A DNA stretch of 64,000 nt from Vulcanimicrobiota bacterium (lineage in GTDB: Bacteria; Vulcanimicrobiota; Xenobia; Xenobiales; JADMJV01): assembly GCA_019637395.1 (NCBI GenBank), contig JAHBVR010000002.1, positions 195,495-259,494 on the forward strand, written 5' to 3'. How positions within the stretch are numbered: position 1 is the first letter of the stretch; every line of letters starts with the position of its first letter. Shown here in pieces: positions 31,704 through 41,017 of this stretch. The notes under the pieces are model-generated. The model ran no database searches and was not told the origin of the DNA. It saw only the letters and a list, made by a program, of their open reading frames with translations. The position numbers were made by a program, and so were the translations under genes.

Positions 31704-33227
31704 CTAGCCGCGGACGGTCCCCCCGGGTTGATGTTCGGTCCGTAGAGTGCCCTCGGCATCGGGGTGGGTAGGCGTGGGTAACGGGGCGGGGACTTCATCG
31801 TCGATCATGATCGGGCGGGTTTCAGGCAGCCTGGGCTTCAAGATCACTTTGGGTTTCGGCAGTTCGGGCTGGGGCTCCGGCCAGTGCGAAGCCGAGGGGG
31901 GTTCGGGAGCGGCCTTCTTGGCCAGGAAGCCGCGGTCGGCGCCGACGGTGATCAAGATATCATAGTCCGTGCTGGGAGAGGCGCTGTCGCGGAACTGGGC
32001 GGTGGGAAAGAGGGCGCGCAGGCGCGGCTGCACACGCGGGCAGCGCGTGTAGAGAGTAACCTGGGTCTTTTGGGTGGGCCTGTGCTCGACGTCGTCGGCC
32101 ATGACCACGTTGTAGCCCTGAGAGTTCATGTCGTCGGCCAGGCGGTTGCCCAGGCCGGGTTCGCCGCTGTTGTTGAGGATGCGGATGCGTACATCGCGCA
32201 ACCCGAGATCCACCGAATCCTTGAGCAGGCGGCGCACCGTCTGGTTGTTTTCGTCGGTGGTGGGAATCAAGACCATGGCCTCGCCCACCAGGTCGTCGGT
32301 TCCCTTGATCTGGCCGCCGTGCACCTGTTTGATGTCGAAGCCTTTGTAGAGGTTGGCCAGAGCCAGCATGTCCTCCATGCTGAAATCGGTCTCCAGAGTG
32401 TCTTTGACGGCCCGGGCGATGGCCGGGAAGCGGGCCACGATGGCCGGGTCCTTGGTGGTGCGCAGCAGACCGCGGATCACTTGCTGCTGGCGGCGCATCC
32501 GGCCGACGTCGCCTTCCATGTCGATACGCGTGTTGTCTTTGCGGAAGCGGGCGTAGCCCACCGTCTGCTCGCCATTGAGGTGCTGTTTGCCTTTTTTGAG
32601 GTGCACGTGCAACCCGCCCCAGTTGTCGTCGTAGTCCATGTCTTTTTCGACCTCCAGGTCCACCCCGCCGATGGCGTCGATCACTTTCTTGGCGCCGTAG
32701 ACTTTGACGATGACGTGGTGGTGGAGGGGAATGCCCATCAGGTGGCTGACCGCTTCTTTGGCTTTCTTCACTCCCCCGTAACTGTAGGCGGCGTTGATGC
32801 GGTCAGAGCCATCGTAGGCGGAGAGGGGGACGTAGAGGTCGCGCGGGATGGAAACGACGTTGAGCAGGCTGCCGTCGCTGGCCAGGCTGACCACCATCAT
32901 ACTATCGGAGCGGGCGCCCTCGGTGTAGATAATACTCTTGGGATCGTGGTTGTAGTCGATGCCCAGCACCAGGATATTCATACGCTTGTTACCCTTGAAG
33001 CAAGCGGGTGGCGGCGTTTCATGGTAGTCGGTCGAGTTCGGGTAGGCGCGAGGGGGTTCGGTCATTACAAGATCATCGAACTTCAGCGCTAGAGTGCCGG
33101 CGGCCAGGGCGCCGCTGGCGCCCACCATGCAGCAGAACGAGAAGACGCCTAGGCGCAGCAGGCTGGGAATGCGCCGGAAGCGCTGCCAGCGCGTCATCTT
33201 CAGAGGAGGTGTGTGTGCGTTTTGCAT
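31704..33227 (-). CDS. LytR-CpsA-Psr (LCP) protein, paralogue
   Basis: This is a second LCP-LytR_C protein of 507 residues, clearly a duplicate of the neighbour. It shares the cytosolic motif TRWQRFRRIPSLLRLG, a membrane span, and LCP blocks LGIDYNHD, EGARSDSMMV and SIPRDLY. The LytR_C domain begins near VRIRILNNSGEPGLGNRLAD. Its C-terminal tail is shorter and mixed, not proline-alanine repeats. ATG 33227 has AGGA about 9 bases upstream. It diverges from rsmA. Tandem copies with different tails suggest attachment of different polymers or different wall depths. Confidence 0.92.
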   Translation of the reverse strand: MQNAHTPPLKMTRWQRFRRIPSLLRLGVFSFCCMVGASGALAAGTLALKFDDLVMTEPPRAYPNSTDYHETPPPACFKGNKRMNILVLGIDYNHDPKSIIYTEGARSDSMMVVSLASDGSLLNVVSIPRDLYVPLSAYDGSDRINAAYSYGGVKKAKEAVSHLMGIPLHHHVIVKVYGAKKVIDAIGGVDLEVEKDMDYDDNWGGLHVHLKKGKQHLNGEQTVGYARFRKDNTRIDMEGDVGRMRRQQQVIRGLLRTTKDPAIVARFPAIARAVKDTLETDFSMEDMLALANLYKGFDIKQVHGGQIKGTDDLVGEAMVLIPTTDENNQTVRRLLKDSVDLGLRDVRIRILNNSGEPGLGNRLADDMNSQGYNVVMADDVEHRPTQKTQVTLYTRCPRVQPRLRALFPTAQFRDSASPSTDYDILITVGADRGFLAKKAAPEPPSASHWPEPQPELPKPKVILKPRLPETRPIMIDDEVPAPLPTPTHPDAEGTLRTEHQPGGTVRG

Positions 33228-33310
33228 TCTGTTTTATCCTTATACCCAGCCGGCAGAATACCCGCACTCATCAGAGGTAAACATGGCGGCCGCCCGAACG
33301 GTGCGGCCAC

Positions 33311-34060
33311 ATGGGTGGACGTCCTCTCGGCCAGCACTTTTTACAGGATCCGCGGATTATTGACCAGATCCTGGCTGCGGCTAATCCGCAACCCGGTCAG
33401 AAAATCTTGGAGATCGGACCGGGGCGCGGTGCCCTGACCTACCCCATGCTGCTCAGCGGCGCCCGGGTACTGGCCGTGGAAGTAGATGAGCAACTGGCCG
33501 CCAGGCTCAAGCCCGCCGACCACTTGAGGGTGGTTCGCCAGGACATTCTGCAGACCCGGCTGAGCGAGCTGCTGGCCGACGGCCCCTACAAAGTGGTGGC
33601 CAACCTGCCCTACTACATCACCACCCCCATTCTGGAAAAAGTGCTGCAAGAAGGCCACGGGCTCATCGACGAGCTGGTGCTCATGATGCAACACGAGGTG
33701 GCCGAGCGCATCGTCAAGCCGGCCAACCGCCTCTCGGGCTCTCTGACTCACTTCGTGCGCTTTCATGCTCAGGCCGAGTACCTTTTCAAAGTACCTCCCT
33801 CGGCCTTTCTGCCCCCGCCCGAAGTGGACTCGGCCGTGCTCCGCTTCCGGCTGCACGCTCCCCCCGAAGATTGCCTGGCCAGGCGCTTCTTCGACATCCT
33901 GCGGCGCAGCTTCGCGCAACGCCGCAAAATGCTGCGCAGCTCCCTCAAGGGCTTGATCAACGACGAACAGTTCCAGAAAGCCGGCGTCGAACCCCAACGC
34001 CGCCCCGAAACCCTCCACTTCGAGGAATTTTTAGCCCTGGAACGCTGCAGCCGCAGTTAA
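33311..34060 (+). CDS. rsmA: 16S rRNA dimethyladenosine transferase
   Basis: This is the KsgA/Dim1 enzyme that dimethylates A1518 and A1519 of 16S rRNA late in 30S assembly. N-terminal LGQHFLQDPRIIDQI, SAM motif EIGPGRGALTYP, catalytic NLPYYITTPI and the C-terminal FAQRRKMLRSSLKG are all present. At 249 residues it is slightly shorter than E. coli KsgA. ATG 33311 immediately precedes the family N-terminus. It diverges from the LCP gene at 33227 with 83 bases between. Confidence 0.95.
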   Translation: MGGRPLGQHFLQDPRIIDQILAAANPQPGQKILEIGPGRGALTYPMLLSGARVLAVEVDEQLAARLKPADHLRVVRQDILQTRLSELLADGPYKVVANLPYYITTPILEKVLQEGHGLIDELVLMMQHEVAERIVKPANRLSGSLTHFVRFHAQAEYLFKVPPSAFLPPPEVDSAVLRFRLHAPPEDCLARRFFDILRRSFAQRRKMLRSSLKGLINDEQFQKAGVEPQRRPETLHFEEFLALERCSRS

Positions 34061-34121
34061 GGGCCGCCCCGATTTTCCATGTCCATAAGGAGATGCTTGC
34101 CCTTGCCTAGAAACCGCTAAC

Positions 34122-35057
34122 GTGCGCTGCTTGCTTCTTTTCCTGGCCCTGCTGACTCCACCGCTGCTGGCCCAACCGCTGGAATTGGTACCCGCGCCGG
34201 AGGAGAAGGTTCAGGAAGACCGGCCCTGCATCCAGGTGAGTTGGCCGGAAGGCGCCGTGCAGGCGCAAAAATGCCGGCTCTGGATGAACGGCCGGGAAGT
34301 GACCGGAGAATGTCTGCGCAGCGGGCGTTTTCTCAGCTATCGTCCCTATAAAGCGCCAGCCGCGGGCACGGTGGAGGTCCGCTTCCAGGCGGAGGACCCC
34401 ATGGGCCAGCCGCTGGAGAAGAGCTGGAAGTTTTTACTGGCGCCCGGCGCCTGGATTCAGAACTTGAGTCACGACGCCAGGAGCGACCTCTTCGAGGATG
34501 ATACCCTGCAGGTGCAGTTTCGGGCGCCCAGCCGGGGCAAGGCCAGCTTTACGCTGGGCAATCTAGGACCGGTGGAGATGAGCGAAAAGGAGCCGGGCCT
34601 CTATCAGGGCAGCTATCGCGTCAAATCGAGTGATACTTCTCTGAACCAACCGCTGACGGCTCATTACCAGAAAGGCGATCACCAGGAAGTGGCCGTGGCC
34701 CACCCGCCGGTCAAAGTGTTCGGCGGCTTCTACCGAGTGCGTATTACCTCACCCGCTGACGGCAGCCTGGTCGAGCAGAATTTTGTGCTTACCGGCCACG
34801 CTCGTCCCGGCTCTCGGGTCAGCGTCATTCCTAAAATCGGCTTCAGTGACGACATTCCTTCCCCGACCACTAACAGCAACGCGGTGGCGGGCACGGCCGG
34901 AAGCATCCCGGCCGAGGTGGATGAGCAGGGCGACTTTCAGGTGGAGTACGGAATGCCCATTCTTTTGCCGGGGATGCAGGTAGTGATGTCCATCTTTGCC
35001 GTAGACGCGGAAGGCAATCGCTCGATGCCCACGATTGTTCGCTATCGATTCAAGTAA
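34122..35057 (+). CDS. Secreted Ig-like-domain protein, unknown function
   Basis: I do not recognise a named family. The 311-residue product begins with a signal peptide (MRCLLLFLALLTPPLLAQ) from a GTG at 34122. Three beta-sandwich-like segments follow. The first is a cell-surface-type domain with a disulfide-capable Cys pair (CRLWMNGREVTGEC). The second is at about 115-195 (DDTLQVQFRAPSRGKASFTL). The third starts at VRITSPADGSLVEQNFVLTG, a common start of Ig-like Y_Y_Y/Big domains. The C-terminus FAVDAEGNRSMPTIVRYRF is typical of the same fold. A periplasmic or surface structural role is likely. Confidence 0.65.
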   Translation: MRCLLLFLALLTPPLLAQPLELVPAPEEKVQEDRPCIQVSWPEGAVQAQKCRLWMNGREVTGECLRSGRFLSYRPYKAPAAGTVEVRFQAEDPMGQPLEKSWKFLLAPGAWIQNLSHDARSDLFEDDTLQVQFRAPSRGKASFTLGNLGPVEMSEKEPGLYQGSYRVKSSDTSLNQPLTAHYQKGDHQEVAVAHPPVKVFGGFYRVRITSPADGSLVEQNFVLTGHARPGSRVSVIPKIGFSDDIPSPTTNSNAVAGTAGSIPAEVDEQGDFQVEYGMPILLPGMQVVMSIFAVDAEGNRSMPTIVRYRFK

Positions 35058-35072
35058 GGAAGTCCCGAGAAG

Positions 35073-35555
35073 ATGCAAACTTGCCCGTGCGGCCAAGACC
35101 GTCCCTTTGAAGCTTGCTGCGGCCCGTTCCTGGAAGGCCTGGCTCTGCCAGGCACGGCCGAACAACTGATGCGCTCGCGTTTTTCCGCCTATGCCACCGG
35201 CAACATCGACTATATCTGTGCCACCGAGGAGAATCCCAACCGCGATACCATCGAGAATTGGGCCGGCTCGACCAGCTTCAAGCGCCTGCGCATACTGGCC
35301 GCCGAGAGGGGAGGCCCCGAGGACGAGAGCGGCACGGTTACTTTTGAAGCGGATTTTGAAACCAACGGTCAGAACGGCACCCATCGGGAAACTTCTCAGT
35401 TCCAGAAGCTGGAAGGCCGCTGGATGTTCACACGGGGCCAGCATAACCCCCTGCGCACCGGACCCAAAGTGGGGCGCAATGATGCCTGCCCCTGTGGTAG
35501 CGGTAAGAAATTTAAAAAATGTTGTTTGGGGAAAGACAGTGACGGGCCTCAATGA
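35073..35555 (+). CDS. YchJ/UPF0225-like protein with SEC-C motif
   Basis: This 160-residue protein has zinc-binding motifs at both ends: [15 protein letters not shown] at the N-terminus and [17 protein letters not shown] (SEC-C) at the C-terminus, flanking a YchJ (UPF0225/NTF2-like) domain with [20 protein letters not shown]. The family function is unknown; the SEC-C motif in SecA binds zinc and ribosome or SecB. The last 44 bases overlap the 3' end of the convergent 1004-residue gene. Confidence 0.9.
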   Translation: MQTCPCGQDRPFEACCGPFLEGLALPGTAEQLMRSRFSAYATGNIDYICATEENPNRDTIENWAGSTSFKRLRILAAERGGPEDESGTVTFEADFETNGQNGTHRETSQFQKLEGRWMFTRGQHNPLRTGPKVGRNDACPCGSGKKFKKCCLGKDSDGPQ

Positions 35556-38526
35556 GGCCCTGCTGAGCCAATCGGAGTAGCTGCTGCTGCATAGGATAGC
35601 GGATGAAGGCCTGTTCCAGGCGGTCGGCTTTGACGCCGGGTTTGAGTGCCGCGAAGATCTCTGAACGATAGAGCAGAACTTCGCTGCACAGCAGGCCGCC
35701 GCGCACTCCCTCGCCATGGCAGAGGGTGCAGCCCTGCTTGCGGGCATAGTTCCCTTCGGCGGGTAGGGCGGCCAGCACCTGAGCATCCTGTTCGGGCACC
35801 TTGCAGCCGCACAGGCGCGGAACTCGGCGCAGCGAGATGGCGCCCAGAATGGCCTTGCCCAGCGTTCTGCCATCCAGCCCTTGTTCCAGTAATTCCACCA
35901 GGGCCGCTCCGGCCTGCGGAGCATGATGGCGGGCCAGGACCAGACTGCGTTCACCGGCCCGGCGCAGCAGGCTTTCCCAGGCCGAGCGGTGGCGCGCCGC
36001 GGTGCAGGCCAGCACGTCGATATCGTGTCCTTCCAACTCTTGTAACAGCGAGGTCAGATCCTGTTGGGGCATCACCTGGGTGGCAGACTTCAGGCCGAAC
36101 CACTCTTCTTTGTGGCAGAGCACCGCGTGCCGATCCGCGAATTGGGTGCTCAACCAGTCGACCATCAAGGAGTTGCCGCCGGAACCCTTGGGCCCGCACA
36201 CCAGAATGAGTCCCCGGCGCCGAGTGAACAGCGTGGATATGGCTGAGCGAGCTGGTTCGGCCAGAGAGGCGTGACTGCGCAGGCGAGCGGGGCGAACCTC
36301 CAGGACGACCTTTTCGCCATTCACCGTGGGGCAGAAAGAAGCTTCAAATCGATAAGGCTCCTTTTGGCAGTCTCGCTGAAAGCGACCACTCTGAAATTGG
36401 CCCTGACTCGGATCCAACTGGCACCAGTGCCGAAACTGAGCGAGCAACCCCAGCGCCAGCGGATCCTCAAAGGGCGTGGCCAGGGCCTGCAGCTTCCCGC
36501 AGATTCGCAGGCGGACTTTGATTTGCGCCGCTTGCAGTTCGATGTGGATGTGGCTGGCCTGGCGGCCGGCGGCCTGCTCGAGCAGTTCCTCGGCCAGTTG
36601 GAAACTCGCGTTGGCGCCGGACGAATGAGGAATGGGAGTGCGCCAGAAATCGCTGCGGAAAAGCTCCCCCTCCCAAGTTGGATCCAGGGAGTAGTTGCGA
36701 CTTAAGAGGTTCAACTGCTCGACCAGACGGTTGCGCTCCGCCTCCCGGGCCGGGCCCAGGCGGCGCAGCAATCCTTCCCGCTGCGCTTGTGCCCAGAGCA
36801 GCGCCAGGGCCGGGTGGTCCACCATGCGAGGGGTCAGGGTAAGGGAGATGGGGCCTTGTTCGCTCAATCCCCGCGCGATCAAAGGCCCTATGCCTTGATG
36901 CCGGCCCAGCACGGTCAAATGCTGGGCTGAGAAGATATCGGAGAGCCGCTCGGGATATTGATGGGCCGGATCGCAATGGAAACCCTGCCCGACCAGTTGC
37001 ATGTTGCTGAGAATCGGCTGGCCTAACTGTTGGACCAGGCGCTCCACGCCGCTGCTGAGGTCCTGGGCCAAGGCCACCTCCGAGCTGCCTCCTCCAACTT
37101 CGGCCAGCCTGCGCAGGAAGTGTAGCTGGCTGTGGTCGCCCAGGCTCAGGGTGAAGAGTCGCAACTTTCTGGCCAGGGATGAGGCCAGGCGCAGAACTTC
37201 AGCCTGGCGCCCGCCCTGACCGTCGCTGATGAGCACGACCAGGAGATTTTCCTGGTCTCGGAAAGCGTGACGAATCCACTCGAGAGCCTGGACCAGATCG
37301 GTGGTTCGCCCGCGCGCTTGCTGTTGCAGCCACTCCTTAGCGGCAGTGACGGCGCCCGCCCCTACCCAGCGTCCTTTCTGCCATGGTTCTACCGTTTCGT
37401 CGAACACCGCCAGCGCGAAGCGATCCAGCGGGCGCAGTTGGCGCAAGGCGTGAATCACTGCGCGCCGTCCCTGCTCCGCGGCCCAGCCTTCCAGGCTGGC
37501 CGAGCGGTCGAGTAGGAAGAGCACGTGACGGGGAGGGGGCGGTTGCAGTTGCGGAGGGGCTTGCAAATGCAGCAAAAAATGCTGTCCGTCCGAGAGCAAC
37601 AGCCCCTGTAAGGATTTTTCCGCCTGGGTATGGCGGTAATGGAAAATCAAGGGGCGTTGCGACGGGCCTTCGCCGGGCTGGAGCTTAATTTGAATCTGAT
37701 CACTCTGTTGCCGGACCCAGGTGGCGGGGCGACTGCAGCTCAGGTGGTTGGGAAGCAACCCTGGCCACTGCAGGGTAATGCTGCTGGCCAGGGGTTCGGG
37801 GCCCAAAGGACAGGGAAGAGTGATACGAAAGCCAGCGCTTTCTCTCTCCAGGATATGCACATATTGGAGAATGAGGCGCACCTGGCTGTCCGCCCCCACG
37901 GGGGCGAGCGAGGCGCTGAAGTGGAGTTGCCCCGCCAGCGTCACCCGCTCGACCGATCTCAAGGGCAAGGGACTGCCCCCCTGGTCGGCCCACAGGCCCT
38001 GGAGAAGGGCTCCGTGGGGAATGGGGACTTGATAGAGCCCGCCCAGTGATTCGCGCAGAGGATTGGCGAAGATCTGCTCCAAGCGGACCCATATCAGTGA
38101 GCCCGTAATATTTGCCTCGAGTTGGGAAGTCAGCAACCGAAAGCCTTCCTGAGGCAGAGGCGGAGCGGAGACGATTTGCTCCCAGCCAGGCAGTGGTCCG
38201 CCATCGGGGCAGAGCTGGACCACTCTTACTTCCCAGCCGGTCAAGCGCCGAACGGTTTCCTGGATGGCCAGATCGGCCGGGTCTTCCATACCCAAGAGCA
38301 GGATGCCGTCCCGCACCTCAATGGGGAGAGCTCGATGGAGGCGCAATAACGGGCCGGGCAGCGTCTGCAGCAACTGGCGATCGACTTGCAGCAGGCGCGG
38401 ATTGACTCTTACGCAGCCGGCGGAACTGGCCGACCAGGACACGAGGCGGGGCTCTCCTTGAAGCAGGGCGGGTAACCCTTCTTCTAGCCGTGAGACCCAG
38501 CCCAGACTCGTTGCGTCATCGAGCAT
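35512..38526 (-). CDS. MshEN-VIT-VWA-pseudo-PilB/GspE fusion protein
   Basis: This single 1004-residue frame combines parts that normally occur in different proteins. Residues about 40-105 resemble the N-terminal MshEN/T2SS-E domain. Residues 130-250 are a VIT domain. Residues 333-500 are a VWA domain with an intact MIDAS (Asp340, Ser342, Ser344, Thr409, Asp435). Residues 640-1000 match a type II/IV secretion ATPase: ASHIHIE at 657-663, Walker A at 778-786 and paired cysteines at 906/908 and 933/936. The Walker A reads GPKGSGGNS, so the Lys and Thr are lost. The Walker B region reads [12 protein letters not shown], where GEIRD is expected. ATP hydrolysis is therefore unlikely. There is no signal peptide, so it is cytoplasmic. 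Its role is unknown. Confidence 0.85.
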   Translation of the reverse strand: MLDDATSLGWVSRLEEGLPALLQGEPRLVSWSASSAGCVRVNPRLLQVDRQLLQTLPGPLLRLHRALPIEVRDGILLLGMEDPADLAIQETVRRLTGWEVRVVQLCPDGGPLPGWEQIVSAPPLPQEGFRLLTSQLEANITGSLIWVRLEQIFANPLRESLGGLYQVPIPHGALLQGLWADQGGSPLPLRSVERVTLAGQLHFSASLAPVGADSQVRLILQYVHILERESAGFRITLPCPLGPEPLASSITLQWPGLLPNHLSCSRPATWVRQQSDQIQIKLQPGEGPSQRPLIFHYRHTQAEKSLQGLLLSDGQHFLLHLQAPPQLQPPPPRHVLFLLDRSASLEGWAAEQGRRAVIHALRQLRPLDRFALAVFDETVEPWQKGRWVGAGAVTAAKEWLQQQARGRTTDLVQALEWIRHAFRDQENLLVVLISDGQGGRQAEVLRLASSLARKLRLFTLSLGDHSQLHFLRRLAEVGGGSSEVALAQDLSSGVERLVQQLGQPILSNMQLVGQGFHCDPAHQYPERLSDIFSAQHLTVLGRHQGIGPLIARGLSEQGPISLTLTPRMVDHPALALLWAQAQREGLLRRLGPAREAERNRLVEQLNLLSRNYSLDPTWEGELFRSDFWRTPIPHSSGANASFQLAEELLEQAAGRQASHIHIELQAAQIKVRLRICGKLQALATPFEDPLALGLLAQFRHWCQLDPSQGQFQSGRFQRDCQKEPYRFEASFCPTVNGEKVVLEVRPARLRSHASLAEPARSAISTLFTRRRGLILVCGPKGSGGNSLMVDWLSTQFADRHAVLCHKEEWFGLKSATQVMPQQDLTSLLQELEGHDIDVLACTAARHRSAWESLLRRAGERSLVLARHHAPQAGAALVELLEQGLDGRTLGKAILGAISLRRVPRLCGCKVPEQDAQVLAALPAEGNYARKQGCTLCHGEGVRGGLLCSEVLLYRSEIFAALKPGVKADRLEQAFIRYPMQQQLLRLAQQGLIEARHCLSPNNIF

Positions 38527-38533
38527 ATACTTT

Positions 38534-38557
38534 ATCTTACAGTGTGACAGTTAAGAT
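38534..38557. promoter_or_regulatory. ATCTTA-N12-TAAGAT dyad in a divergent control region
   Basis: A 6-bp inverted repeat with a 12-base centre lies 8 bases from the ATG of the 1004-residue gene, in the 205-base region dividing it from the glycine-rich gene. AT-rich -10-like hexamers overlap it on the minus strand (TAAGAT, TAAAGT), so binding here would block that promoter. The rest of the region (38558-38731) is AT-rich leader with no other clear element apart from the ribosome binding site at 38717-38722. Confidence 0.4.
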
Positions 38558-38731
38558 GTAAACCTGGTTTTTGCGGCCTGCCTGCGCCTGTTGCCGGGAG
38601 GTTAAAACGCAGAATTTTAGCCTGGCGTTTACATGCTTTTCATAATAGGCCGGTTTTTTAACGAATGATTTATATGAAAATTTCCTTAAACAGTGCATAC
38701 TGTGTTTAACAAGTTTGGAGGTAACAAAGAT

Positions 38732-39190
38732 ATGGCAAGCGGCATCAACTTCGGCGGTGGTATTCCTCAGTATGGTGGTTACAACAACTTCCAGGCCAAC
38801 AACTTTAACTCCGGTTTCGGCGCCAGCCCCTTCTCGGGCAGCCCGGTCAATCCGTTCAATGCGGTCCAGGTGATTCAACAGCTCATCTCCGCGATGGCCC
38901 AGCTCTCCGGACAGTGGGGCGGCATCCTCGGTCAGAACGGCGGCAACGCCGGTTCGGCTGGTAATATCGGTGGTGCCGGCAATGTCGGTGGAGCCGGCAG
39001 TGCCTATGGCGGCGGCGGCAACACGGGTGGCGCGGGCAGCGCTTATGGCGGCGGCGGAAATACCGGCGGTGCCGGTAGCGCCTACGGCGGCGGCGGCTAT
39101 GTGGCTCCCGCTCCGCAGACCAACGTAGCCGTGGCGGTCAACGCCACTCCCCCCAAAGCTCAGGGTGGCGGTGCCGGCGCTTACGGCTAA
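38732..39190 (+). CDS. Glycine-rich tandem-repeat protein, unknown function
   Basis: This 152-residue protein starts at ATG 38732, with GGAGGT at 38717-38722. The N-terminal 55 residues are rich in Asn, Phe and Gly (NFGGGIPQYGGYNNFQANNF). One amphipathic helix follows (NAVQVIQQLISAMAQLSGQW). Then come Gly/Ala/Asn runs with three copies of GGAGSAYGGGG and a short hydrophobic end. No signal peptide or membrane span is present. Low-complexity proteins of this kind can be extracellular matrix, coat or phase-separating proteins. It diverges from the VIT-VWA/pseudo-PilB gene and is followed by a strong terminator, so it is its own transcription unit. Confidence 0.75.
   Translation: MASGINFGGGIPQYGGYNNFQANNFNSGFGASPFSGSPVNPFNAVQVIQQLISAMAQLSGQWGGILGQNGGNAGSAGNIGGAGNVGGAGSAYGGGGNTGGAGSAYGGGGNTGGAGSAYGGGGYVAPAPQTNVAVAVNATPPKAQGGGAGAYG
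38987..39103 (+). repeat. Three 39-bp coding repeats
   Basis: Units start at 38987, 39026 and 39065. Each encodes GGAGSAYGGGG plus two linker residues (NT, NT, YV). Third-codon positions differ among copies while the peptide is identical, so the repeats are kept by selection on protein sequence, not by a recent DNA duplication. Confidence 0.85.
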
Positions 39191-39254
39191 ACCTAAGAAT
39201 TTCGGTCCCCGCCGGCCTCGCTTGCCAGAGCCGGCCCTCCTTAAGGCAAACTCC

Positions 39255-39281
39255 AAAAGCCCTCACCAAGAGGGCTTTTTT
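39255..39281 (+). terminator. Rho-independent terminator after the glycine-rich gene
   Basis: A perfect 10-bp stem (39255-39264 with 39270-39279) closes a 5-base loop and runs into TTTTTT. It ends the glycine-rich gene transcript, about 65 bases after its stop, and separates it from the glyoxylate genes. Confidence 0.92.
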
Positions 39282-39391
39282 CGTTGCGGTGGCCGCAAGG
39301 ATTTGACCTTTCTCCCTCCCGAAGGGATGCAGCGCAAGTGCAACCGACCCCAACTAAAAGGAGCGGGTCTGGAAGAGAGAGGTCCTAGAAA

Positions 39392-40954
39392 ATGAGCCGT
39401 TATCGCATCACCGCGCCGTTGGAGTCCGGGTTTGAGAAAGTGCTCACCCCGGAGGCCTGCGACTTTCTGGTCAGCCTGCACGATCGGTTTGAAGGCGAAC
39501 GGCAAAACCGACTGGCTCGCCGAGTCGAGCAGCAACAGCAGTTGGATCGGGAACCCCGCCTGAATTTCTTAGACGAAACCGCCTCGGTGCGGGCCGGCGA
39601 CTGGAAGGTCGCTCCCATCCCGGCCGACCTGAGCGACCGGCGGGTGGAAATCACCGGTCCGGTCGACCGTAAGATGGTCATTAACGCGCTCAACTCCGGA
39701 GCCCGCGTCTTCATGGCCGACTTCGAGGACAGCAATTCTCCAACGTTCCAGAACTGCGTGCAGGGCCAGATCAACCTGGCTGACGCCAACCGCGGGGACC
39801 TCAGTTATGTCAGTCCTGAAGGCAAGCACTACAAGATGGGAGAGAAACCGGCGGTTTTGCTGGTCCGCCCGCGCGGCTGGCACCTGCCGGAAAAGCATTT
39901 TCTGGTCGACGGGCAACCGATTTCGGGCTCGCTCTTCGACTTCGGACTCTACTTCTTCCACAATGCCAAAGTGCGTCTGGAGCGGGGCACGGGCGTTTAT
40001 TTTTACCTGCCCAAGCTGGAGCACTACCTGGAAGCCCGCCTGTGGAACGAAGTCATCGTTTTCGCCCAAAACGCGCTGGCTGTCCCCCAGGGGTCGGTGC
40101 GGGCCACCGTGCTCATCGAAACCATTACCGCCGCCTTCCAAATGGATGAGATTCTCTACGAGTTACGCGAGCACTCGGCCGGCTTGAACTGCGGGCGTTG
40201 GGACTATATCTTCAGCTTTATCAAGAAATTCCGCAGGCACCCGCAGTTTTTGCTGCCCGACCGGGCCCAGGTCACCATGGAAAAACACTTTCTGGCCTCT
40301 TACGTCAAGCTGCTCATCCAGACTTGCCACCGCCGCGGAATTCACGCCATGGGCGGCATGGCCGCGCAGATTCCCATCAAGAACGATCCGGCCGCCAACG
40401 AAGCGGCCATGGAAAAAGTGCGGCGGGATAAACAGCGCGAGGTCGACGCCGGCCACGACGGCACCTGGGTGGCCCATCCCGGGTTGATCGGCCTCGCTCA
40501 GGAAATCTTTGATCGGGGCATGCCCGGCCCCAACCAGATCGGGGCGGCCCCGCCCGCGGGCGAAGTCAGCGCCGAAGACCTGCTGCGCGTGCCGGAGGGC
40601 ACCCGCAGCGAAGCCGGCTTGCGTTTGAACATCGATGTCGGCCTGCAATATGTGGAAGCCTGGCTCCGCGGCAACGGCTGCGTGCCCATCCACAACTTGA
40701 TGGAGGACGCCGCCACCGCGGAGATCTCGCGCACCCAGGTGTGGCAATGGCAGCAGCATCGAGCTGCTCTGGAGGATGGGCGCACCGTCACCCCGGAGCT
40801 GGTGACTCAGATTGCCGAGCAAGAGCTGGCTCGGCTGCTGCAAAACGCTCCCGCCGGACACCGTTTCGAACTGGCCGGCAAGCTCTTTCTGGAGATGATG
40901 GTGGCGGCCGACTCTCCTGAATTTTTGACCTCGGTGGCCTATGACCACCTCTGA
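39392..40954 (+). CDS. aceB: Malate synthase A
   Basis: This glyoxylate-shunt enzyme condenses glyoxylate with acetyl-CoA. It is a 520-residue isoform A. Visible blocks are DRRVEITGPVDRKMVINALN, ARVFMADFEDSNSPTF, VLIETITAAFQMDEILYEL (in part, with the catalytic Glu) and GWHLPEKH. The C-terminal LFLEMMVAADSPEFLT is normal. It lies upstream of isocitrate lyase on the same strand with a 63-base gap, so the two shunt enzymes are probably co-transcribed. The shunt indicates growth on acetate or fatty acids. Confidence 0.96.
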   Translation: MSRYRITAPLESGFEKVLTPEACDFLVSLHDRFEGERQNRLARRVEQQQQLDREPRLNFLDETASVRAGDWKVAPIPADLSDRRVEITGPVDRKMVINALNSGARVFMADFEDSNSPTFQNCVQGQINLADANRGDLSYVSPEGKHYKMGEKPAVLLVRPRGWHLPEKHFLVDGQPISGSLFDFGLYFFHNAKVRLERGTGVYFYLPKLEHYLEARLWNEVIVFAQNALAVPQGSVRATVLIETITAAFQMDEILYELREHSAGLNCGRWDYIFSFIKKFRRHPQFLLPDRAQVTMEKHFLASYVKLLIQTCHRRGIHAMGGMAAQIPIKNDPAANEAAMEKVRRDKQREVDAGHDGTWVAHPGLIGLAQEIFDRGMPGPNQIGAAPPAGEVSAEDLLRVPEGTRSEAGLRLNIDVGLQYVEAWLRGNGCVPIHNLMEDAATAEISRTQVWQWQQHRAALEDGRTVTPELVTQIAEQELARLLQNAPAGHRFELAGKLFLEMMVAADSPEFLTSVAYDHL

Positions 40955-41017
40955 TCAAAACCAACCGTTCCGCGCCCGAGGGGCGGCCCGGCTGGAATCT
41001 CACCCTTTGGGGGTAGC

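Noticed and set aside
31884-33092. 402-codon frame antisense to the second LCP gene
   Set aside because: Same reason: a shadow of conserved LCP coding sequence. It resembles the antisense frame at 30186 only because the two LCP genes are paralogues.
38987-39103. CRISPR array
   Set aside because: The 39-bp units are contiguous without spacers, are in frame, and encode a repeat peptide with synonymous variation.
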